Assembly: GCF_003026285.1 (NCBI RefSeq)
Contig: NZ_PYOD01000001.1
Coordinates: 930,001 to 994,000, forward strand
Direction of reading: 5' to 3'
Source: Photobacterium profundum
GTDB lineage: Bacteria > Pseudomonadota > Gammaproteobacteria > Enterobacterales > Vibrionaceae
DNA: 64,000 nt
Shown here: positions 37,369 to 46,644 of the stretch, in pieces
Layout: every line of letters begins with the position of its first letter
Position numbering within the stretch: the first letter of the stretch is position 1
The notes under the pieces: generated by a model
Seen by the model: the letters and a program-made list of their open reading frames with translations, nothing else
What the model was told of the DNA's origin: nothing
The model's database searches: none
Translations under genes and position numbers: made by a program

Positions 37369-38628
37369 TTATGCTAATTTATCTTTCAGCCATTCAATAA
37401 CAGTCACCATCGAGCGATGATAACCATCATGTAGTGGTGTGTCCGGCAATGTTATTGCTTTACCGCCACGACTCGACATTTCTATTAATTGATTGTCGAT
37501 TTCGCGACAAACAGGATCATTTTTTAAGCTGATTCCTAACATTGGGATATCTACTTTTCGGCGACCTAATAAACCTTGATTTTTCAACGACCACGCGGGT
37601 AAATGCGAGGTCAAACTCGATTTTGATACACCGTGTTTCCCCATACGAGAGGCAATCACATCCAAATACATACGTGGCATAGCATCCAGCATTTGAGGTT
37701 GAGTAAGCACGCTATGAATCGCACCACCTAGGCTGATACACGTTTTTAATCGTGTCGGTTCCATAAAGCCCAGTCGTATCGCGGCATTGCCACCAAAACG
37801 TAAGCCCAGCATCGCCACTTTGGTATTATCAACCCAAGGCACATCGCGAATTTGCTGTACCAATGCCTGATGAAGGCGACTAGTATCTTCGGTTAATGCC
37901 CAACGAGAGCTATGACCAACAGAAGGCATATCCAATGTCACCATGGCAAAGCCAGCCGGGCCAAAATAATCGCGGTATAAACGCCACAAGTCCGATTGCA
38001 AAGAATCTAATCCACCACTCACAATAACGGTAGGCAGCAACTTATCAGTGCGCGGTAAATGAATAAAAGCTTGGAATGTTTTACCTTCATACTTCACATC
38101 AATAGTACGTATTTGATGTGGCGTTAACGCCATGGATTCGCGATATGATTGATTTGCTTGGATCTCAGCTTGAGCTGCTAGCGTATCGCCCTTAAGGTGT
38201 GGATATGCTGCAACACTGTAATACATACTGGCTTTTAATAATGTATCAGCTGCTTTTTCTTTCTGACCCATTTCAACGTAAGCACGGGCTTTTTTTTGTA
38301 GTTTTGCCCCAACTTGCGTCCATTCATAGGTCCAGTTACCCGGTTTATATCCAATAACTGTATCCAATAATTCATCGCTAGTACGTGTTGCTGTTGAACT
38401 CGCCATCCGTGATAGAATCGCTTCCATTTCAATAGGATCAATACCTTGCCAAATCCATTGAGGCCGGCGTAAAACACGATACCACCCCTTCTCACTATCT
38501 CCATCTAATGCATTATGCACCGAGGCCGATTTTAAGTTCGCTATTTTCACCAAATTTGATGTTTCTTTGGTATTCATTCGAGGTGCAAATAACTGTTCGG
38601 ACAAATTTGTTTTTGATGTATCAGACAC
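37369..38628 (-). CDS. frsA: FrsA family alpha/beta-hydrolase-fold protein
   Basis: 419 residues. FrsA binds EIIA(Glc) in related bacteria and influences the fermentation/respiration balance; enzyme activity is disputed. The C-terminal half has the hydrolase fold, but at the nucleophile elbow the sequence is GLRFGGN rather than GxSxG, as in E. coli FrsA, so it probably lacks esterase activity. N-terminal helical region (about 1-180). Adjacent to crl as usual. Confidence 0.9.
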   Translation of the reverse strand: MSDTSKTNLSEQLFAPRMNTKETSNLVKIANLKSASVHNALDGDSEKGWYRVLRRPQWIWQGIDPIEMEAILSRMASSTATRTSDELLDTVIGYKPGNWTYEWTQVGAKLQKKARAYVEMGQKEKAADTLLKASMYYSVAAYPHLKGDTLAAQAEIQANQSYRESMALTPHQIRTIDVKYEGKTFQAFIHLPRTDKLLPTVIVSGGLDSLQSDLWRLYRDYFGPAGFAMVTLDMPSVGHSSRWALTEDTSRLHQALVQQIRDVPWVDNTKVAMLGLRFGGNAAIRLGFMEPTRLKTCISLGGAIHSVLTQPQMLDAMPRMYLDVIASRMGKHGVSKSSLTSHLPAWSLKNQGLLGRRKVDIPMLGISLKNDPVCREIDNQLIEMSSRGGKAITLPDTPLHDGYHRSMVTVIEWLKDKLA

Positions 38629-38820
38629 AATGAACTCCGATATTTAAAATCAAACTACGCATTAAAGCCGGCAAAAACAAAACAAGACACTATCGTCATG
38701 ATAGATTTAAGACTGCCAATGAAAACACGTAGGATCAGCATATAATTTATAGTATATCACTCAATCCTTCATTACTTTGATAGCAATCTGTAATACCAAT
38801 ATTGCAAAAAAAAACAGATA

Positions 38821-38851
38821 AAAAAAAGGCACCATCACTGGTACCTTTTTT
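38821..38851. terminator. Terminator of gpt
   Basis: A-run, GGCACC, ATCACT loop, GGTACC (one mismatch), T-run; symmetrical, so it can act on both strands. It lies 33 nt past the gpt stop. Confidence 0.75.
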
Positions 38852-38883
38852 CGCGAAATTAACTGTAATCAGCTAATCAATAA

Positions 38884-39342
38884 TTATTTTTTTGAGATAG
38901 GCTCAACAAACGTAACAGCCATATCCCAAGGTTGCTCAATCCATGTGTCCTGTGCAATATCAACAACGTAGTCATCAATAAGGTGCTTACCAGCAGGCTT
39001 AGCACATACAGTTACAAACTTTGCTTTAGGGTACATTGCACGGATCAGTTCAGCTGTACCACCAGTATCAACAAGATCATCGATTACGATGAAACCTTCA
39101 CCATCGCCGTCTGCTTGTTTAAGTACTTTCATTTCACGCTGATGATCGTGGTCGTAGCTTGAAATACACACTGTATCAACATGACGAATGTTAAGCTCAC
39201 GTGCAAGAATCGCTGCGGGTACTAGCCCACCGCGACTAACAGCAATGATACCTTTCCACTGATCAGCTGGTAGCAATTTTTCAGCTAGCTGACGTGTATA
39301 CATTTGCATGTTATCCCATGTGATAACGAACTTATTACTCAT
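38884..39342 (-). CDS. gpt: Xanthine-guanine phosphoribosyltransferase
   Basis: 152 residues from the ATG at 39342 (AGAGG 10 nt upstream), equal to E. coli Gpt. It salvages guanine and xanthine to GMP and XMP with PRPP. The PRPP-binding motif is [12 protein letters not shown], and [14 protein letters not shown] [13 protein letters not shown] is at the N-terminal side. It is followed on the same strand by nothing and preceded by a purine permease gene 54 nt upstream, so they may form an operon for purine salvage. Confidence 0.95.
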   Translation of the reverse strand: MSNKFVITWDNMQMYTRQLAEKLLPADQWKGIIAVSRGGLVPAAILARELNIRHVDTVCISSYDHDHQREMKVLKQADGDGEGFIVIDDLVDTGGTAELIRAMYPKAKFVTVCAKPAGKHLIDDYVVDIAQDTWIEQPWDMAVTFVEPISKK

Positions 39343-39396
39343 ATCCAATGAACCTCTAAATTCAGCGATTTTATCGCCAAAAACGTTTATAAACTG

Positions 39397-40686
39397 TTAT
39401 AAAAAAATAATTTTAGCAAGGAAAAGAGCAGAAATCACCCATACACTGATATTCACATCACGTCCCTTGCCACTCATTACTTTTACTGCAGCATAAGTGA
39501 TAAAACCTAAGCCGATACCTTCTGCAATTGAATATGTTAGCGGCATAAGCAAACAAACAACAACCACTGGCGCAGCTTCTGTTAAGTCACGCCAATCAAT
39601 GCTAACTAAACCCGACATCATCAGAATAGCAACATAGAACAATGCACCCGCAGTCGCATACGGTGGAACCATACCCGCTAACGGTGCAAAAAATAAAGCC
39701 AATAAAAATAGTACGCCGACAGTAACAGCCGTTAAACCGGTACGTCCACCAACTGCAACACCAGAAACACTTTCGACAAAAGATGTGGTATTTGATGTAC
39801 CTAATAATGCACCAATCGATGTTGCTGTACTATCCGCTAAAAGAGCGCGATTTAGGCGAGGTAGCTTACCATCTTTATCGATTAAGTTGGCTTTCGTTGC
39901 CACACCGACTAACGTTCCTGCCGTATCAAAAAGATCGACAAACAAGAAAGCAAAAACAATTGAAATAAGCCCAACTTCCATTGCACCAGAAAAATCCAGT
40001 TGCAAGAAAGTAGGTGCAATGCTTGGTGGCATCGACATGATGCCATTGTATGACACTTCACCAAATAACACGCTTAGTGCTGTCACCGCTATAATCGCAA
40101 TTAAGACCGCTGCTTTATAACCACGGTGAACCAGTGCAATCGTTAAGAAGAAACCCAATGCTGCCATTGCGGCAGGGAAACTGGTTAAATCGCCGATATG
40201 TACTAGCGTTGCTGGGTTATCGACAACAATGCCAGAGCTTTGCAGTGCTATAAATGCCAAAAATAAACCGATACCAGCAGAAATGCCGGTACGTAGTGCT
40301 AAAGGAATAGCATTAATGATCCATTCACGTACTTTCAATAAACTAAGCACGATGAAACATAGACCTGAAATAAAGACTGCCGCCAAAGCAACTTGCCATG
40401 TATGCCCCATGCCTAATACAACGGTATAGGTAAAGAATGCATTCAACCCCATACCTGGTGCTTGAGCAACAGGATAGTTAGCAACAAAACCCATGATGAA
40501 ACAGCCAACCATTGCCGCTAAACAAGTCGCAACAAAGACAGCACCATGATCCATACCCGCGTTGGATAACATCGTAGGGTTAACAAAGATAATGTAAGCC
40601 ATGGTTAGAAAAGTCGTCAGACCGGCTAACAATTCAGTACGAATATCCGTACCGTGCTCTTTCAGTTTGAATAGTTTCTCAAGCAT
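39397..40686 (-). CDS. AzgA-type NCS2 purine permease
   Basis: 429 residues from the ATG at 40686 with AAGGA upstream. Multi-helix (about 13) inner membrane protein; LAGLTTFLTMAYIIFVNP, APGMGLNAFFTYTVV, DLFDTAGTLVGVATKANL and SNTTSFVESVSGVAVGGRTG are signature segments of hypoxanthine/guanine/adenine transporters of the AzgA branch. A PurR box lies about 50 nt upstream. Its start region is inside a GGA-loop hairpin that recurs twice farther upstream. Located beside gpt, consistent with purine salvage. Confidence 0.92.
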   Translation of the reverse strand: MLEKLFKLKEHGTDIRTELLAGLTTFLTMAYIIFVNPTMLSNAGMDHGAVFVATCLAAMVGCFIMGFVANYPVAQAPGMGLNAFFTYTVVLGMGHTWQVALAAVFISGLCFIVLSLLKVREWIINAIPLALRTGISAGIGLFLAFIALQSSGIVVDNPATLVHIGDLTSFPAAMAALGFFLTIALVHRGYKAAVLIAIIAVTALSVLFGEVSYNGIMSMPPSIAPTFLQLDFSGAMEVGLISIVFAFLFVDLFDTAGTLVGVATKANLIDKDGKLPRLNRALLADSTATSIGALLGTSNTTSFVESVSGVAVGGRTGLTAVTVGVLFLLALFFAPLAGMVPPYATAGALFYVAILMMSGLVSIDWRDLTEAAPVVVVCLLMPLTYSIAEGIGLGFITYAAVKVMSGKGRDVNISVWVISALFLAKIIFL

Positions 40687-40690
40687 TGCT

Positions 40691-40705
40691 CTCAATTCCT
40701 TGGAG
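40691..40705 (-). promoter_or_regulatory. GGA-loop hairpin over the permease ribosome binding site
   Basis: On the minus strand CTCCAAGGAATTGAG: TCTC and GAGA flank a loop with AAGGA, the Shine-Dalgarno of the permease gene. The same 15-mer occurs at 41425 and, with two changes, at 41469. Confidence 0.5.
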
Positions 40706-40737
40706 ATAATACGCAGCAGTTCAAAAAAGTTTTAAAA

Positions 40738-40753
40738 AAGGAAACGTTTGCGT
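40738..40753. promoter_or_regulatory. Putative PurR operator
   Basis: AAGGAAACGTTTGCGT matches 14 of 16 positions of the PurR palindrome ACGCAAACGTTTGCGT, about 50 nt before the permease start. Confidence 0.7.
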
Positions 40754-41149
40754 GTCCGATTTCGGGGGCGATTATATGCCTCTAAAAACACAATTTCCAG
40801 AAAATAACCAAATCATCAGTAAATAAACTAATCAAGCGAGTAAAAAAGCACCTGACAGATCCAATTGAAAATTAAAACAACAAAAAATCAACAACTTACA
40901 CCCGTCATTCAAAGTGCATTTTTTCATCAAAATTAAATTATCTTTTATAAGCAAACGTTAATATCCCTAACATATTTGTTAAAATAACGCTTCTCGATGA
41001 AATGTAATCGAATACATCTATTCGGTATCTTTTCACCATATAAATAACAAAAAATGCGATCATTACTTGGGAGGATATTGAATAGGTGAGTGAATTTATA
41101 TTAATCAGTTACTTACTAGGACTTAATGGGCAAGCCCTAAACACGAAGC

Positions 41150-41180
41150 AAAAAAAACGCCACCTCAAAAAGAGATGGCG
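41150..41180 (-). terminator. Terminator of the candidate RNA
   Basis: On the minus strand CGCCATCTC and GAGGTGGCG pair (one mismatch) around TTTTT and are followed by eight T. Confidence 0.75.
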
Positions 41181-41282
41181 GCAGAATTTGGCAAATAACC
41201 AGATTTGGTTACTTAAATATTCTTAATATTTGGGGTGAACAATATGTTCGGCTAAGTAGTGTCACAACACTACTCGGCAAAA

Positions 41283-41372
41283 TTAATAACCGAAAGAGCT
41301 CGGGTAGCTGAAGTTGCTCGTGTAAACAGAGCGGTTGTTCCAGAAGTATGCAATAGAGTCAAAAGCTTTCAT
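41283..41372 (-). CDS. 29-codon ORF inside the candidate RNA
   Basis: ATG at 41372 with AAGG 8 nt upstream; the peptide starts MKAFDSIAYFWNNRSVYTSN and is rich in Ser, Tyr and Phe (aromatic residues every 3-5 positions). TAA at 41283. It may be the product of the transcript or show a dual-function RNA. Confidence 0.4.
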   Translation of the reverse strand: MKAFDSIAYFWNNRSVYTSNFSYPSSFGY

Positions 41373-41550
41373 TTTAATTACCTTAATCATAAGTTAGTCC
41401 AAACACATGCAACAGTTAGCATGGCTCAATTCCTTGGAGCATTTAGACCGTCGTTGGTCTCACTTAATCTCGGTTCCTTGGAGGCAATATATCGGGCTCA
41501 TCCTGAGCAGTTAGTGTGTTTTATTTGTCTTCTCTAGAAGATGAACAAAC

Positions 41551-41579
41551 TATAAACCGAACGTAATTTAATTACAATC
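41551..41579 (-). promoter_or_regulatory. Sigma-70-type promoter of the candidate RNA
   Basis: TTGTAA (-35) at 41579-41574, 17-nt spacer, TATAGT (-10) at 41556-41551 on the minus strand. Confidence 0.65.
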
Positions 41580-41759
41580 ATTTTCTTTAAGTTCGTCACA
41601 CTTTTCGATAAAATCTCTTGTAGATCACCTTACATTGAAAGTTTATTACAAGATAAGCCCCCCAAAGGTTACTGGTACGCGACCAAAGCGTAACGCTGGT
41701 ATTATTGATTTGTTGCCACCTTTGTGCGCCTCTATCTTAAATAACAAATAAAGACTGTC

Positions 41760-41921
41760 GTGAAGGTAAAAGCGAGCCTAACACAACGTTTATCATGTAA
41801 AGAGAAAGACGAATATAGCCTATATACCATGCAACAAGGTGAGCACATTGCCACTACCAGCGAGCAGCTACTTGCGAGTGCTCACAGTCTGAATACCCAC
41901 ATTTCACATTTTAAGATTTAG
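41760..41921 (+). CDS. Doubtful small ORF of 53 codons
   Basis: GTG start at 41760 with only a weak ribosome binding site (TAAAGA). The product (starting VKVKASLTQRLSCKEKDEYS) looks protein-like, with no low-complexity runs. It may be a gene fragment or spurious. Confidence 0.25.
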   Translation: MKVKASLTQRLSCKEKDEYSLYTMQQGEHIATTSEQLLASAHSLNTHISHFKI

Positions 41922-41926
41922 CTACC

Positions 41927-42031
41927 TAGCCCAATTGCACAATGGTATGCTTGGGCTAACCATGATAGTTAATTCTGCTATCATTTTGGTCGTTTATCCA
42001 TCAATTACACTGGATGAAGGCCTTAGCCCAA
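41927..42031 (+). promoter_or_regulatory. pepD leader with competing hairpins
   Basis: TTGGGCTAA (41951-41959) can pair with TAGCCCAA upstream (41927-41934) or with TTAGCCCAA downstream (42023-42031). A third hairpin, ATGATAG/CTATCAT (41962-41984), followed by TTTTGG, lies between them and resembles a weak terminator. Suggestive of attenuation. Confidence 0.45.
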
Positions 42032-42053
42032 GATTGTATAAAGGGAGTCTACT

Positions 42054-43514
42054 GTGTCTGAGATTAGTCAACTATCACCACAACCTGTGTGGCAATTTTT
42101 CGATCAAATCTGTTCTATTCCTCATCCATCAAAGCACGAAGAGCCATTGGCTCAACACATCATCAAATTCGCTGAAAGCGAAGGATTAGAAGTTCGTCGT
42201 GATGATGTTGGCAATGTATTCATTAAAAAGCCAGCAACACCAGGAATGGAAGACCGTAAAGGCGTTGTTCTGCAAGCACACATTGATATGGTTCCGCAGA
42301 AAAATGAAGATACTGACCATGACTTCACGAAAGATCCTATTCAGCCGTTTATTGATGGCGAATGGGTTACAGCAAAAGGAACAACCCTAGGTGCCGATAA
42401 CGGTATGGGTATGGCTGCATGTCTTGCTGTTTTAGCAGCAAAAGACGTTGAGCATGGTCCACTTGAAGTCTTACTGACTATCGACGAAGAAGCTGGCATG
42501 ACTGGTGCTTTCGGTCTTCAAGAAGGCTGGCTTGAAGGCGACATCCTATTAAACACGGATTCTGAACAAGAAGGTGAAGTGTACATGGGTTGTGCTGGCG
42601 GCGTAGATAGCGCAATCACACTAGAACTTGAGCGCGAAGCTGTTCCAGCAGAACATGCTGCCGTTAAGCTAGTAGTGAAAGGCTTAAAAGGCGGGCACTC
42701 TGGCTGTGATATTCACACTGGTCGTGGTAATGCCAACAAGCTACTGGGTCGCTTCTTGTTCGCCCATGCTCAAGAGCTAGGCCTCCGCCTAGCAACATTT
42801 ACCGGCGGTAGCCTTCGTAATGCGATTCCTCGTGAAGCATTTGCCATCGCAACATTACCAGCAGCTAACGTAGATAAGCTGAATGAGCTATTCTCGTACT
42901 ACCACTCAATTTTAGTGGCAGAGCTAGGCAAAGTTGAAACTGATATCAACCTGTTTATTGAGCCAGCTGAACTGCCTGTAGATGTATTCGCCGCAGCAAC
43001 ACAGACCCGTTTTAATGCTGTACTGAATGCGTGCCCTAATGGTGTTATCCGCATGAGTGATGACATCGAAGGTGTGGTTGAAACCTCACTGAACGTAGGT
43101 GTTATCACTACAGAATCTAGCAGTGTGACTATCTTATGTCTGATACGCTCGTTGATGGATTCTGGTCGTAGCAATGTTGAAGGCATGTTGAAAGCCATTG
43201 CTGATCTAGCGGGTGCACAGTGTGAATTCTCTGGCGCATACCCAGGCTGGAAGCCCGATGCTGATTCTGAAGTGATGCGTCTATTCCGTGAAACATACAA
43301 GAATATCTACGGTAATACACCTAATATCATGGTTATTCACGCAGGTCTTGAGTGTGGTCTATTCAAAGAACCATACCCGACTATGGATATGATTTCTTTT
43401 GGACCAACCATTAAATTCCCTCACTCACCTGATGAGAAAATACAGATCGCAACTGTTGATCTATTCTGGGAGCAAATGGTTGCTATCCTAAAGAACATTC
43501 CAGTTAAGAAGTAA
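42054..43514 (+). CDS. pepD: Cytosol nonspecific dipeptidase PepD (aminoacyl-histidine dipeptidase)
   Basis: 486 residues from a GTG start with AAGGGAG 6 nt upstream. M20C zinc dipeptidase that cleaves many unblocked dipeptides in the cytoplasm. Zinc ligands and catalytic residues are visible in LQAHIDMVPQ (His, Asp), LGADNGMGMA (Asp), TIDEEAGMTGA (Glu-Glu), NTDSEQEGE (Asp) and the C-terminal HSPDEKI (His). Canonical length. Confidence 0.95.
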   Translation: MSEISQLSPQPVWQFFDQICSIPHPSKHEEPLAQHIIKFAESEGLEVRRDDVGNVFIKKPATPGMEDRKGVVLQAHIDMVPQKNEDTDHDFTKDPIQPFIDGEWVTAKGTTLGADNGMGMAACLAVLAAKDVEHGPLEVLLTIDEEAGMTGAFGLQEGWLEGDILLNTDSEQEGEVYMGCAGGVDSAITLELEREAVPAEHAAVKLVVKGLKGGHSGCDIHTGRGNANKLLGRFLFAHAQELGLRLATFTGGSLRNAIPREAFAIATLPAANVDKLNELFSYYHSILVAELGKVETDINLFIEPAELPVDVFAAATQTRFNAVLNACPNGVIRMSDDIEGVVETSLNVGVITTESSSVTILCLIRSLMDSGRSNVEGMLKAIADLAGAQCEFSGAYPGWKPDADSEVMRLFRETYKNIYGNTPNIMVIHAGLECGLFKEPYPTMDMISFGPTIKFPHSPDEKIQIATVDLFWEQMVAILKNIPVKK

Positions 43515-43537
43515 CGAGTAAAAAGATACGAGTGACG

Positions 43538-43567
43538 AAAGGCGAGTTCATTGGGACTCGCCTTTTT
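43538..43567 (+). terminator. Terminator of pepD
   Basis: AAAGGCGAGT and ACTCGCCTTT pair around TCATTGGG, followed by TT; 23 nt past the stop. Confidence 0.85.
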
Positions 43568-43701
43568 GTACCTAAGTTCTGCAGGCCAGTTTTTCTAACC
43601 TAGCATAAAAATCAAGCTCTTCGCTTTTCCTCGCCACTCGAACCTAGTTACTCAAATCTGCTTATCCATAGGATCTCAGAGCCATAGTTCTGCTCTTAAA
43701 A

Positions 43702-44778
43702 CTAAAACCCCTCAAACGTTAATTGCTGCGCTTTCATCCCATGATCAAGCCCAACACTGATGCCTATTAAACGAATTTCTCTCCCCTTTTGACGAGTAAG
43801 AGCTTCTTTTAGCAACCCAACAAACTGTGTTTTATCTAATACGCCTAACGTATGCTCAACCGTTGTTTGTTGAAAATCGGCAAACTTAACTTTAACGCCT
43901 TGTTTCGATATATTCAGTGCCGGACGTTCTTTCTTTAATCTTCGTTCAAGTTCAGGGTATAACTTTTCAATGACTTGCCAGCATTCGCCATATTCACGAA
44001 TATTCTGTGAGAACGTTGTTTCTACTCCCACAGATTTACGTAAACGTTCGACAACGACTTCTCGGTTATCGATACCTTGTGCTCGCGACCACAAAGATTG
44101 ACCTAATTTTCCGAACTGCTGCAATAGTAAATGTTGATCATAAGCCTGTACGTCACGCCCGACGAATAATCCTTTTTCGTGAAGCTTTTGAATGGTGACC
44201 TTCCCTACTCCTGGGATTTTTTCTAACTTTAGGTTAGCGACAAAATCGGCCACTTCATTGGGTGTTACAACATATTGACCATTGGGCTTATTTAAATCTG
44301 ACGCCACTTTAGCGATAAATTTTACCGGTGCAATCCCCGCAGACGCCGTCAAATTCAGTTCATCTTGAATTGCTCGCCGAATATCTTGTGCTATGAGTGT
44401 TGCTGAGCCGTAAAACATTTCACACTCAGTCACATCTAAATAGGCTTCATCTAATGATAATGGCTCAATTTTATCGGTATAACGCTGAAAGATAGCGCGA
44501 ATATGCTGCGAAACTTCCTTATAGACCGACATACGTCCCGGAACGAGAGTAAGGTGAGGACATAGCTTCATGGCTTGCCCCGAAGGCATGGCTGAACGCA
44601 CACCGTATTTACGCGCCAAGTAATTACATGTACTGATCACACCTCGTTGCTCTGAACGACCACCAATCGCAATAGGGATATTCTTCAAGGCAGGGTTATC
44701 ACGCATTTCAACGGCTGCATAAAAACAGTCCATATCAACATGAATAATTTTACGCTGTTCGATCTCTACGCTGGACAC
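43702..44778 (-). CDS. dinB: DNA polymerase IV
   Basis: 358 residues. Y-family translesion polymerase without proofreading. Catalytic acids are in [12 protein letters not shown] (Asp) and [12 protein letters not shown] (Asp, Glu); the helix-hairpin-helix [16 protein letters not shown] and little-finger domain follow. A LexA box lies 46 nt upstream, so it belongs to the SOS regulon. The terminal residues QLTFEGF resemble the beta-clamp binding tail. Confidence 0.95.
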   Translation of the reverse strand: MSSVEIEQRKIIHVDMDCFYAAVEMRDNPALKNIPIAIGGRSEQRGVISTCNYLARKYGVRSAMPSGQAMKLCPHLTLVPGRMSVYKEVSQHIRAIFQRYTDKIEPLSLDEAYLDVTECEMFYGSATLIAQDIRRAIQDELNLTASAGIAPVKFIAKVASDLNKPNGQYVVTPNEVADFVANLKLEKIPGVGKVTIQKLHEKGLFVGRDVQAYDQHLLLQQFGKLGQSLWSRAQGIDNREVVVERLRKSVGVETTFSQNIREYGECWQVIEKLYPELERRLKKERPALNISKQGVKVKFADFQQTTVEHTLGVLDKTQFVGLLKEALTRQKGREIRLIGISVGLDHGMKAQQLTFEGF

Positions 44779-44824
44779 TTATTTCCTCTACCCTCGCCAA
44801 TCTGTAACTTACAAACCACATCAA

Positions 44825-44840
44825 CTGTTTTTATATACAG
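44825..44840. promoter_or_regulatory. LexA box upstream of dinB
   Basis: CTGTTTTTATATACAG fits CTGT-N8-ACAG exactly, with an AT-rich centre, 47 nt from the dinB start codon. Confidence 0.85.
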
Positions 44841-45032
44841 TATCATTATAGGCTATTCAAGCAGTCAATAAAAACCAGATACATCGAAGTATCTAAACAT
44901 AAGCCCGAAAAGTTACAAAAAAGTATCTTGTGAGCAAGATCTGACTCACACCACATTTCACGCTTCTTTATTCACAATACCGATGAAATTTGATAGAACT
45001 ATAAATAGGACTAATTAGGTAAGGAGAACCGT

Positions 45033-46265
45033 TTGTTCAACAAAGTATTGGTTGTTGAAGACAGTAAAGCCTTTCGTAAATTTCTTGATGCACAGTTGCA
45101 CCAAGCAGGCTTTCACGCAGTTTTCGCAGAATCGATCGCTGAGGCGAACGCAATCATTGCGAAAGACAACAACTTTTTATGCGCAGTACTCGACTATTGC
45201 CTACCTGATGGGACGGACGGCGAGATCATCGATATCGTGTTAAGTCACCACATCAAATCCGTAGTACTGACAGCACACTTCAGCCAGACCATTCGTGACA
45301 AAGTACTGTCGAAAGGCGTTATTGATTACCTACTAAAAGACAGTGCCGCTTCGGTATCTTATTTGGTACCTTTATTACAACGCTTACAGGCCAACACCCA
45401 CCATAAAGCCATGGTAGTTGATGATTCAACAATGATCCGTCGTCACTTGGTCAATTTGCTTGAGCGCCAAAACCTCTCAGTAATCCAAGCTGAAAACGGG
45501 TGTGAAGCCATTAGCTTGCTAGCCGAGCATCCTGATGTCACCTTGATCATCACCGACAATGACATGCCCAAAAAAGACGGTATCACCATGACCCGTGAGA
45601 TTCGTCGCATGTACAGCCGCAACCAAATCGCGATTCTAGGGTTATCGGGCAGCAGCGATAACTCCATGACAGCACAATACTTGAAAGCCGGTGCCAACGA
45701 TTTCTTATACAAACCGTTTAATCAAGAAGAGTTTTATTGCCGTATTCACCATATGCTCAACATGAAAGATACATCTGACAAGCTGTATAAGATGGCTAAC
45801 CAAGACACCTTGACCGGGCTATGGAACCGTCGTTATTTCTTTAACCAACAATGTGATAAAGGTTGCCAACACCGCAACATTGCCATGATGGACATCGATT
45901 TCTTTAAGAAAGTGAATGATACCTATGGCCATGATGGTGGTGACGTCGTGTTAATCCACGTAAGTCGTTTGATTCAGACCCGCTTTGAGGATGCCATTGT
46001 GGCGCGATTTGGTGGGGAAGAGTTTTGTATACAAGCATGTGGAGCATTTTCTCACTTTCAACAACGATTAGAACAATTGCGTGTCGATATCGAAGCCTTA
46101 TGCATTCCTTATCTCGATAACACGATAAACGTCACTATGAGTATTGGTGCGGTATCAGGCGCAGCACAAAGCCATGCTATTGATGACATGCTGAGAACAG
46201 CCGATGATCACCTGTATTACGCCAAAGAACATGGGCGCAACCAAGTGGTGGCCCATGCTTTATAG
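45033..46265 (+). CDS. Two-receiver response regulator with GGDEF domain (diguanylate cyclase)
   Basis: 410 residues from a TTG start preceded by AAGGAG. First receiver (about 4-120; acidic residues in VVEDSKAF and VLDYCLPDG); second receiver (about 128-245; VVDDSTMIR, ITDNDMPKKDG); GGDEF domain (about 258-408) with active-site RFGGEEF and substrate-binding LTGLWNRRYF. It should make cyclic di-GMP from GTP in response to phosphorylation. No kinase gene is adjacent. Own terminator downstream. Confidence 0.9.
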   Translation: MFNKVLVVEDSKAFRKFLDAQLHQAGFHAVFAESIAEANAIIAKDNNFLCAVLDYCLPDGTDGEIIDIVLSHHIKSVVLTAHFSQTIRDKVLSKGVIDYLLKDSAASVSYLVPLLQRLQANTHHKAMVVDDSTMIRRHLVNLLERQNLSVIQAENGCEAISLLAEHPDVTLIITDNDMPKKDGITMTREIRRMYSRNQIAILGLSGSSDNSMTAQYLKAGANDFLYKPFNQEEFYCRIHHMLNMKDTSDKLYKMANQDTLTGLWNRRYFFNQQCDKGCQHRNIAMMDIDFFKKVNDTYGHDGGDVVLIHVSRLIQTRFEDAIVARFGGEEFCIQACGAFSHFQQRLEQLRVDIEALCIPYLDNTINVTMSIGAVSGAAQSHAIDDMLRTADDHLYYAKEHGRNQVVAHAL

Positions 46266-46315
46266 CGATTTGGTTACCTATAAATGAAGCACTGCAACAA
46301 ATTGAAAATAAAAAT

Positions 46316-46347
46316 AAAAAAGCCTGACTCAACAGAATCAGGCTTTT
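46316..46347. terminator. Terminator
   Basis: AAAAGCCTGA and TCAGGCTTTT pair around CTCAACAGAA, between the GGDEF gene and nqrM (convergent). Confidence 0.85.
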
Positions 46348-46413
46348 AGATTGTTCGTCAGTTATTTTTCAAATAATCGTAACGTGGTAACCTACCACGC
46401 CAGTACTTCACAA

Positions 46414-46635
46414 CTAGATAATTTGGTTCTTTTTCCAATCAGCATGACGTGCTTCTCGTGCTTCACGCTTTTTACGCGCGTCGCAAGGTTCAGGGCAGTC
46501 ACACTCTTTTGCAATACCGATACCATCAAGCCCACCACAGCTACCGCTAACGCTTTTACGCTGAAAGATGTAGCCGACAGCCATCGCTACGATAACCAGT
46601 AAAAATACCGCGAAGGTTGTTAGATATACAGCCAT
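46414..46635 (-). CDS. nqrM: NqrM, Na(+)-NQR maturation factor
   Basis: 73 residues: one N-terminal membrane helix (about 4-24) then a cysteine cluster, SCGGLDGIGIAKECDCPEPC, and a charged tail. NqrM is needed to insert the iron centre between NqrD and NqrE in vibrios. It lies 9 nt after apbE and at the end of the nqr gene row, the expected position. Confidence 0.92.
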   Translation of the reverse strand: MAVYLTTFAVFLLVIVAMAVGYIFQRKSVSGSCGGLDGIGIAKECDCPEPCDARKKREAREARHADWKKNQII

Positions 46636-46644
46636 GATTACTCT

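Larger units (their letters stand above)
41150..41544 (-). ncRNA. Candidate structured small RNA or mRNA with GGA-loop hairpins
   Basis: A consensus promoter (-35 TTGTAA, 17-nt spacer, -10 TATAGT) and a terminator (41150-41180) bracket about 395 nt. Hairpins seen in order: GCTC-AGGAT-GAGC (41508-41496), CTCCAAGGAACCGAG (41483-41469), AGACC/GGTCT, GCTC-CAAGGAATT-GAGC (41440-41424), AGTAGTGT/ACACTACT (near 41265), AACCA/TGGTT, terminator. The GGA-in-loop form resembles CsrA sites. A 29-codon ORF lies inside. Confidence 0.5.
40706..42053. other. Long intergenic region between purine permease and pepD
   Basis: 1.35 kb. From left to right it holds the PurR box, a weaker PurR-like half (40949-40964), a minus-strand candidate RNA gene (41150-41544), a doubtful 53-codon frame (41760-41921) and the pepD leader with alternative hairpins (41927-42031). 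Confidence 0.7.
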
